Assembly (NCBI GenBank): GCA_016281295.1
Contig: JAEEII010000156.1
Coordinates: 1-9,293, forward strand
DNA length: 9,293 nt
Direction: 5' to 3'
Origin: Bacteroidales bacterium
GTDB lineage: Bacteria; Bacteroidota; Bacteroidia; Bacteroidales; F082
Shown here: piece by piece, positions 6,273-9,293 of the stretch
Position numbering within the stretch: the stretch's first letter is position 1
How the letters are laid out: every line of letters starts with the position of its first letter
The notes under the pieces: generated by a model
Seen by the model: the letters and a program-made list of their open reading frames with translations, nothing else
What the model was told of the DNA's origin: nothing
Databases searched by the model: none
Made by a program: the position numbers and the translations under genes

Positions 6273-7382
6273 CTAATCAAGCAAATACTCCGCCAAGTAG
6301 GGGACGGCAAACACCAACTCGCCTCGGCGGGGTGCCTCTATGACTCCGGCATCAAGCAAACGCTTGCGATAGGGCTGTATCGCCGGCCCCCTCCTCCCCA
6401 AAGCCGCCTGCAATTTGGCTGTGGTCACGGTGCCTCCTATTTGTGCCAAAGCTTTCAAAAAAATCTTGTCGTTATCCGACAGTGGCGACAATATCGGTTT
6501 GAAGACGTTATCCTCCATATCACCCATGGCTGCTTTCTCTGCTTTATCCATGATAGCGGCATCGACATTTCCTCCTTCCGGAGTATATTGTATTACATAA
6601 TAGCCAATCAATTGCATCAAATATGGGAAACCTCTGGTGGCAAGAGTTGCCCGATCCAGCATCTCATCCGGAATCTTGATACCGATTGACCTGAACGACC
6701 GCTCATAGTAAGCCCTGATCAGGTTGGTTGAAATCAGCCCCAACTCTACCTTGCAGGCACGATTCAGAAATGTCAGCACGCTGTCGTTCAAGACACTGGA
6801 AACAGCATGCGGCAGACCCGCCATCGCGATGGCCACGTTCTTTCCGTCGCCCACCAACTCCTGGTAGGCCGATGCCACCTCACGCATGGCAGCCGATGTA
6901 CGTACCTCGTCAATCAGAATCAGAGCACCCTTGCCCTTCTCCGCAAGTTTGTCGCAAAGTAGCGACATTTTCGACCGGAACCCGTACTGCCGCTCAGCTG
7001 CCTCGGAAAAAGTAAGACCCAACGAGAACCCTAGCACGCCTGCAGTCATTCCCGTCATCTTCCGTTTCTCTTCCTTGAAGTATTGCGAGCCATTCAATTG
7101 TAACTGCTCAATGATGGCTTTGGGCATTCCTTCATGAGCAGTCACACGTGCCACCACATACCCAGCCTTCGTCGCCCGGTCACTTAGTTCCAGCAACAGA
7201 GCCGTCTTGCCCATACCCCTTTGTCCAAGGAATAGTGTGCATCGGTTGCGGCTTCCTATCGGTTCCTGCAAGCCTTCCATAAACTGCTCTATCTCGCCGT
7301 CACGGCCAATATACTGGTCAGGACGGTTCCCGAACGTGGGCTGAAAAAAGGTATGTGGATTCATCTTGTCAGTCTTCTTCAT
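6273..7382 (-). CDS. AAA-type ATPase with C-terminal winged helix, function unknown
   Basis: This 369-aa cytoplasmic protein has FGNRPDQYIGR at 17-27, Walker A GQRGMGKT at 53-60, Walker B ALILIDE with D158-E159, and a sensor-1-like strand VAIAMAG at 183-189. From about 305 to 369 is a winged-helix-like end (KIFLKALAQIGG, then TAKLQAALGRRG and LLDAGVI). It resembles the archaeal-type/Orc1-like ATP-binding proteins scattered through Bacteroidota and Actinobacteria, whose cellular role is mostly unknown. A conserved family start would fit Met7 (MNP, 7362-7364) as well as Met1. It has its own promoter (7446-7476) and a leader built from tandem repeats. It is convergent with the rsmA operon and lies next to an Rhs remnant, which suggests accessory DNA. 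A DNA-linked or defence role is possible but not shown. Confidence 0.85.
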   Translation of the reverse strand: MKKTDKMNPHTFFQPTFGNRPDQYIGRDGEIEQFMEGLQEPIGSRNRCTLFLGQRGMGKTALLLELSDRATKAGYVVARVTAHEGMPKAIIEQLQLNGSQYFKEEKRKMTGMTAGVLGFSLGLTFSEAAERQYGFRSKMSLLCDKLAEKGKGALILIDEVRTSAAMREVASAYQELVGDGKNVAIAMAGLPHAVSSVLNDSVLTFLNRACKVELGLISTNLIRAYYERSFRSIGIKIPDEMLDRATLATRGFPYLMQLIGYYVIQYTPEGGNVDAAIMDKAEKAAMGDMEDNVFKPILSPLSDNDKIFLKALAQIGGTVTTAKLQAALGRRGPAIQPYRKRLLDAGVIEAPRRGELVFAVPYLAEYLLD

Positions 7383-7390
7383 CGCCCCTT

Positions 7391-7439
7391 TATTTTCTTT
7401 TATTCTTCTTTATTTTCTTTTATTCTTCTTTATTCTTTC
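7391..7439. repeat. Tandem 20-bp repeats forming the leader of the ATPase gene
   Basis: The unit tattttcttttattcttctt occurs perfectly at 7391-7410 and 7411-7430, with a partial third copy (tattctttc) at 7431-7439. On the minus strand this is a purine-rich, C-free sequence between the predicted transcription start near 7440 and the start codon at 7382, so nearly the entire leader is repeat. Copy number could change by slippage or recombination. Confidence 0.92.
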
Positions 7440-7445
7440 AGAATG

Positions 7446-7476
7446 CAAAGATACGAATGTTTTTTGGAATGGCAAA
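7446..7476 (-). promoter_or_regulatory. Bacteroidota-type promoter of the ATPase gene
   Basis: On the minus strand TTTG (7476-7473) is followed after 19 bp by TATCTTTG (7453-7446), an exact TTTG-N19-TAnnTTTG match. Transcription should begin near 7440, giving a leader of about 55 bases. The promoter lies inside the last codons of the neighbouring Rhs remnant, which argues that the end of that frame is not selected as protein. Confidence 0.85.
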
Positions 7477-7548
7477 AATATTTTTTAGGGGTTGGAAAGG
7501 GGGGTAGCAGGGGGCCAGCGGGTCGACACTCAACCACATGGTCATCAA

Positions 7549-7686
7549 CTCGTGGTCCATGTACCTCGCACCGAAGTAGCCATACCCCGTTTCCTCATCC
7601 TTCTCTTTGCCGGTGAAAGCAATGGGGTAAAACCGCATGGTTTTTGTGCGGTTTACCCATTCGGTTTTATGTGCAAGTTGGTTCAA
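7549..7686 (-). repeat. Rhs-core direct repeat, copy A
   Basis: This 138-bp segment is colinear with copy B at 9098-9235. The half encoding the core (7549-7619) matches it at 65 of 71 bases by my count, including 38 identical bases in a row; the outer end (7664-7686) is also near-identical, and the middle is more diverged. Copies A and B are in the same orientation with starts 1549 bp apart. Confidence 0.85.
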
Positions 7687-7809
7687 TCAATCATTCTTTT
7701 CCGTTGTAACAGATACTAGTCTCCAATCGCATTTCCCAGTCCCATTTAATGGCCAATATTGGTGTATTGGTCCAGAACTCTCATTTCATCCTTCAAAACG
7801 GTCACAATC
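7687..7809 (-). other. Spacer between the lipoprotein gene and the Rhs remnant
   Basis: These 123 bases separate the lipoprotein stop from the Rhs remnant. On the minus strand only very short frames occur, for example about 19 codons starting at a GTG soon after the lipoprotein stop, and 10 codons ending at a TGA that overlaps the TTG of the remnant. A 10-bp perfect palindrome (ccaatattgg, 7753-7762) is present, but no terminator-like hairpin with a T-run. Confidence 0.5.
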
Positions 7810-8394
7810 TTATGGTTCAGGTAACGATTGAATAATAGAATCCAATCGTTTTATTTGATTTTCTTGAATGAACTCATAAATGTTTTTTTCGTTGTTTGGT
7901 TCACCCAACTTACTTAACACGAAAACCGCTACGTGAACGGGTTTTGTTGCCGTAATACCACAAAAATCATTCATGGGTCTACTCCCCCGGCAGAACCATT
8001 TACCGTGCATTGCCCAAGTACATCCATGAACAATAAAAATACTTGACCTGTCAGCTGCCCAATCTATCATTACATTAACCGAATCCACATTCGACCCAAT
8101 ATAGTATTTAGGAATCGTAAAAGAAATAGAATCGTCACCACTTACGACACGGAAATAATATGTCTCGTCACGAAAAGAGTGGCTTAAAAAACAAACTTTT
8201 TTTCTGTACGGATTCGCTTCCCCCATATAATATAGTAAAGGAGGATCGATATAACTGGTTTCCGACCAAATAACATTAATTGGTATAGATAATGAAGTGA
8301 AACTGGATTTTGTATTTGTAGTACTGCAAATACAAGATTCTAAAAACACAAACGCAGTAAGCAATAGCGGTATTATATAAAAAAACTTTCTCAT
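7810..8394 (-). CDS. Putative immunity lipoprotein of the Rhs cassette
   Basis: I do not recognise the family of this 194-aa protein. It starts with a lipoprotein signal: MRK, a hydrophobic core, and lipobox L18-E-S-C21, so Cys21 should be lipidated. The bases after the cysteine (ICSTTNTKSS) contain no acidic residues, so it lacks the acidic signal that sends many Bacteroidota lipoproteins to the outer surface; it would then face the periplasm. The mature part looks strand-rich with several further cysteines (68, 125, 135, 145). Its start is 13 bp downstream of the stop of the Rhs C-terminal gene, the position normal for the immunity gene of an Rhs or CDI toxin. An immunity role is inferred from position only. 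If true, the partner acts in the periplasm. Its DNA is clearly A+T-richer than the rsmA operon, as expected for transferred cassettes. Confidence 0.65.
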   Translation of the reverse strand: MRKFFYIIPLLLTAFVFLESCICSTTNTKSSFTSLSIPINVIWSETSYIDPPLLYYMGEANPYRKKVCFLSHSFRDETYYFRVVSGDDSISFTIPKYYIGSNVDSVNVMIDWAADRSSIFIVHGCTWAMHGKWFCRGSRPMNDFCGITATKPVHVAVFVLSKLGEPNNEKNIYEFIQENQIKRLDSIIQSLPEP

Positions 8395-8407
8395 CTGACA
8401 CTAGCAT

Positions 8408-9235
8408 TTATTTCCATTCTGGATACCCTATATTTTTTCTAAAACAATTATCAGGGAACACTGGCAATTTAGGATACAGGGGGGATTGGGGGTAATTTTT
8501 ATCCATGAAGCCGTATTTAAATTCCCATGCTAAAAGATGTGCCTCCATATTATAGATATATCCCATTACAGTCAAACATCTATGCGTGGGGCTAAAGAGT
8601 TTTGTTCCTGGAGCTAAGGCGGAAAATTTCCATGCCAGTGCCTCTGAGTAACATGATGGAACATTGCGATGATCATTTTGCATATATTTCCACGCATGGT
8701 AGGTTTCCTCAAATAGATATTTAAACTCACTCATGCCCAAAATTTCACTCTGAGTACTTCTAGTTTCTCCACTGGTAAATTTAATTATGGCAGTCTTATT
8801 ATTATCCTGAGGGCTAAAATCCCCATCGCTAGATTCACTCCCATTCCAAATTTCAAAAATATAGGTATAACTATCTTTCTTAAGATCCTGAAAAACATCA
8901 GAGAATTCTTTCGAGTAATTATCATTCTCTGAATCTAACAGTTGCAGAATGTAGTTCTCTGCCGCTTTGCTCGCATATTTACATGTGTCCCCCGTTGGAT
9001 CGATTAATTTTATCGGGTTCCAAGCACAATAGGCATACGGAGAAATAGATGGATATTTACTTGCGTATCTGTCAATCGAGAGAAATGAAGTTAAAAGCTC
9101 GTGGTCCATATAGCGGGCGCCGAAGTAGCCATACCCCGTTTCCTCATCCTTCTCTTTCCCGGTGAAAGATAACGATGAAAAAAGCCATGATGAGGTATGG
9201 TTTTTCTGTGCAGTTTTATGTGCCGGATGGTTCAA
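8408..9235 (-). CDS. Orphan Rhs tip: short Rhs core plus unrecognised putative toxin domain
   Basis: This 275-codon frame has three parts. Residues 1-23 are a poorly conserved lead (NHPAHKT...). Residues 24-82 are an Rhs-associated core (FTGKEKDEETGYGYFGARY, then KYPSISPYAYCAWNP and the boundary D79-P-T-G82). Residues 83-275 are a variable C-terminal domain that I do not recognise. In other Rhs proteins the polymorphic toxin follows exactly this boundary. The C-terminal domain contains F-E-E-T-Y-H180-A-W and, 18 residues on, S-E198-A-L-A-W, a layout like a zinc peptidase HExxH...E with the first His replaced by Glu176. There is no ATG before residue 43; the only possible start is TTG at 9233-9235, and an in-frame stop lies at 9269-9271. 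It therefore looks like a displaced tip cassette and not a full Rhs protein. The lipoprotein gene follows 13 bp later. Confidence 0.72.
   Translation of the reverse strand: MNHPAHKTAQKNHTSSWLFSSLSFTGKEKDEETGYGYFGARYMDHELLTSFLSIDRYASKYPSISPYAYCAWNPIKLIDPTGDTCKYASKAAENYILQLLDSENDNYSKEFSDVFQDLKKDSYTYIFEIWNGSESSDGDFSPQDNNKTAIIKFTSGETRSTQSEILGMSEFKYLFEETYHAWKYMQNDHRNVPSCYSEALAWKFSALAPGTKLFSPTHRCLTVMGYIYNMEAHLLAWEFKYGFMDKNYPQSPLYPKLPVFPDNCFRKNIGYPEWK
9098..9235 (-). repeat. Rhs-core direct repeat, copy B
   Basis: This is the start of the Rhs tip cassette and matches copy A (7549-7686) over 138 bp in the same orientation; 9098-9168 matches at 65 of 71 bases by my count. DNA similarity to copy A ends at the inner edge, near 9098, where the encoded cores diverge (LLTSFLSIDR here, LMTMWLSVDP in copy A). 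Confidence 0.85.
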
Positions 9236-9293
9236 CTGGCATTGGAGTTGTGCATGTCCAGACCTGTTTTATATATGGCGCTATGTGTCAAAC
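9232..9293 (-). other. Possible 3' end of an upstream gene running out of the window
   Basis: On the minus strand a frame is open from the window edge to a TGA at 9234-9232, giving 20 codons including the stop (ending DMHNSNAS). The TGA overlaps the TTG that would start the Rhs tip (TTGA), an arrangement that would allow coupled translation. An open frame this short is not significant on its own; it may be the tail of another immunity gene or simply chance. Confidence 0.25.

Larger units (their letters stand above)
7438..7686 (-). pseudogene. Rhs core remnant, truncated
   Basis: This 82-codon frame starts at a TTG and holds a fragment of an Rhs-repeat-associated core: FTGKEKDEETGYGYFGARY and MDHELMTMWLSVDPLA, residues about 24-54. 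The homology fades after PCYPPFQP (about 55-63) and never reaches the NP-x-K-x-x-DP-x-G end of a complete core. The last residues are read from the promoter of the ATPase gene. No C-terminal toxin domain and no immunity gene follow it, so it looks like the stub left after a tip was lost or replaced by the ATPase gene. An in-frame stop stands directly before the TTG, so it cannot be the end of a longer Rhs protein as it stands. Its first 138 bp match the start of the Rhs cassette at 9098-9235. Confidence 0.75.

Noticed and set aside
5457..6689. 410-codon plus-strand frame across rsmA, the membrane gene and the ATPase
   Set aside because: It crosses three genes on both strands out of frame and has no recognisable domain; long only because of G+C content and overlap with real genes.
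7391..7439. CRISPR-like array
   Set aside because: The 20-bp units are directly adjacent with no spacers, so this is a simple tandem repeat.
7753..7762. 10-bp palindrome ccaatattgg as an operator or recombination site
   Set aside because: A single short palindrome in A+T-rich DNA with no second copy and no promoter beside it.
7438..9293. Insertion sequence or phage element
   Set aside because: No transposase, integrase or terminal inverted repeats are visible; the repeats are Rhs coding sequence in direct orientation.

Overview
This is a piece of a Bacteroidales-type chromosome (Bacteroidota). Three independent signs support that: three promoters match the Bacteroidota sigma pattern (TTTG, 19 bp, TAnnTTTG), one protein has a type IX secretion sorting tail with its YPNP motif, and the Rhs core variant (KEKDEETGYGYFGARYMDHE) is one I associate with this group. 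Family and genus cannot be fixed from the window.

Left third (1-2600): the last 67 codons of mnmG (+) end at a strong hairpin terminator. Facing it is a three-gene minus-strand operon, read 2527 to 262, in which each gene overlaps the next by ATGA. It encodes a small acidic protein with an apparent internal duplication, a WbqC-like protein, and a secreted SGNH-type hydrolase with PKD and type IX sorting domains. Its promoter lies at 2565-2595.

Middle (2600-6222): a Bacteroidota promoter drives two nearly identical tRNA-Lys(TTT) genes. A terminator-like hairpin follows, and two bases after its T-run begins a tightly packed plus-strand operon: an exported TPR protein, the 16S rRNA dimethyltransferase rsmA, and a six-helix membrane protein that resembles MntP but has lost its key acidic residues. 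Transcription of this operon probably depends on readthrough from the tRNA unit.

Right third (6223-9293): an accessory region, all on the minus strand. It holds an AAA-type ATPase with a winged-helix end, whose own promoter and repeat-filled leader abut an Rhs remnant, and then an Rhs tip cassette. The cassette has a short Rhs core, an unrecognised C-terminal domain with an E-E-x-x-H...E motif (putative toxin), and a 194-aa lipoprotein gene 13 bp downstream (putative immunity protein). About 138 bp of matching Rhs-core DNA occurs on both sides as direct repeats 1549 bp apart, so the cassette looks able to be lost or swapped by recombination. The cassette interior is visibly A+T-richer than the rsmA region. 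This right-hand region is the most likely place for something undescribed.
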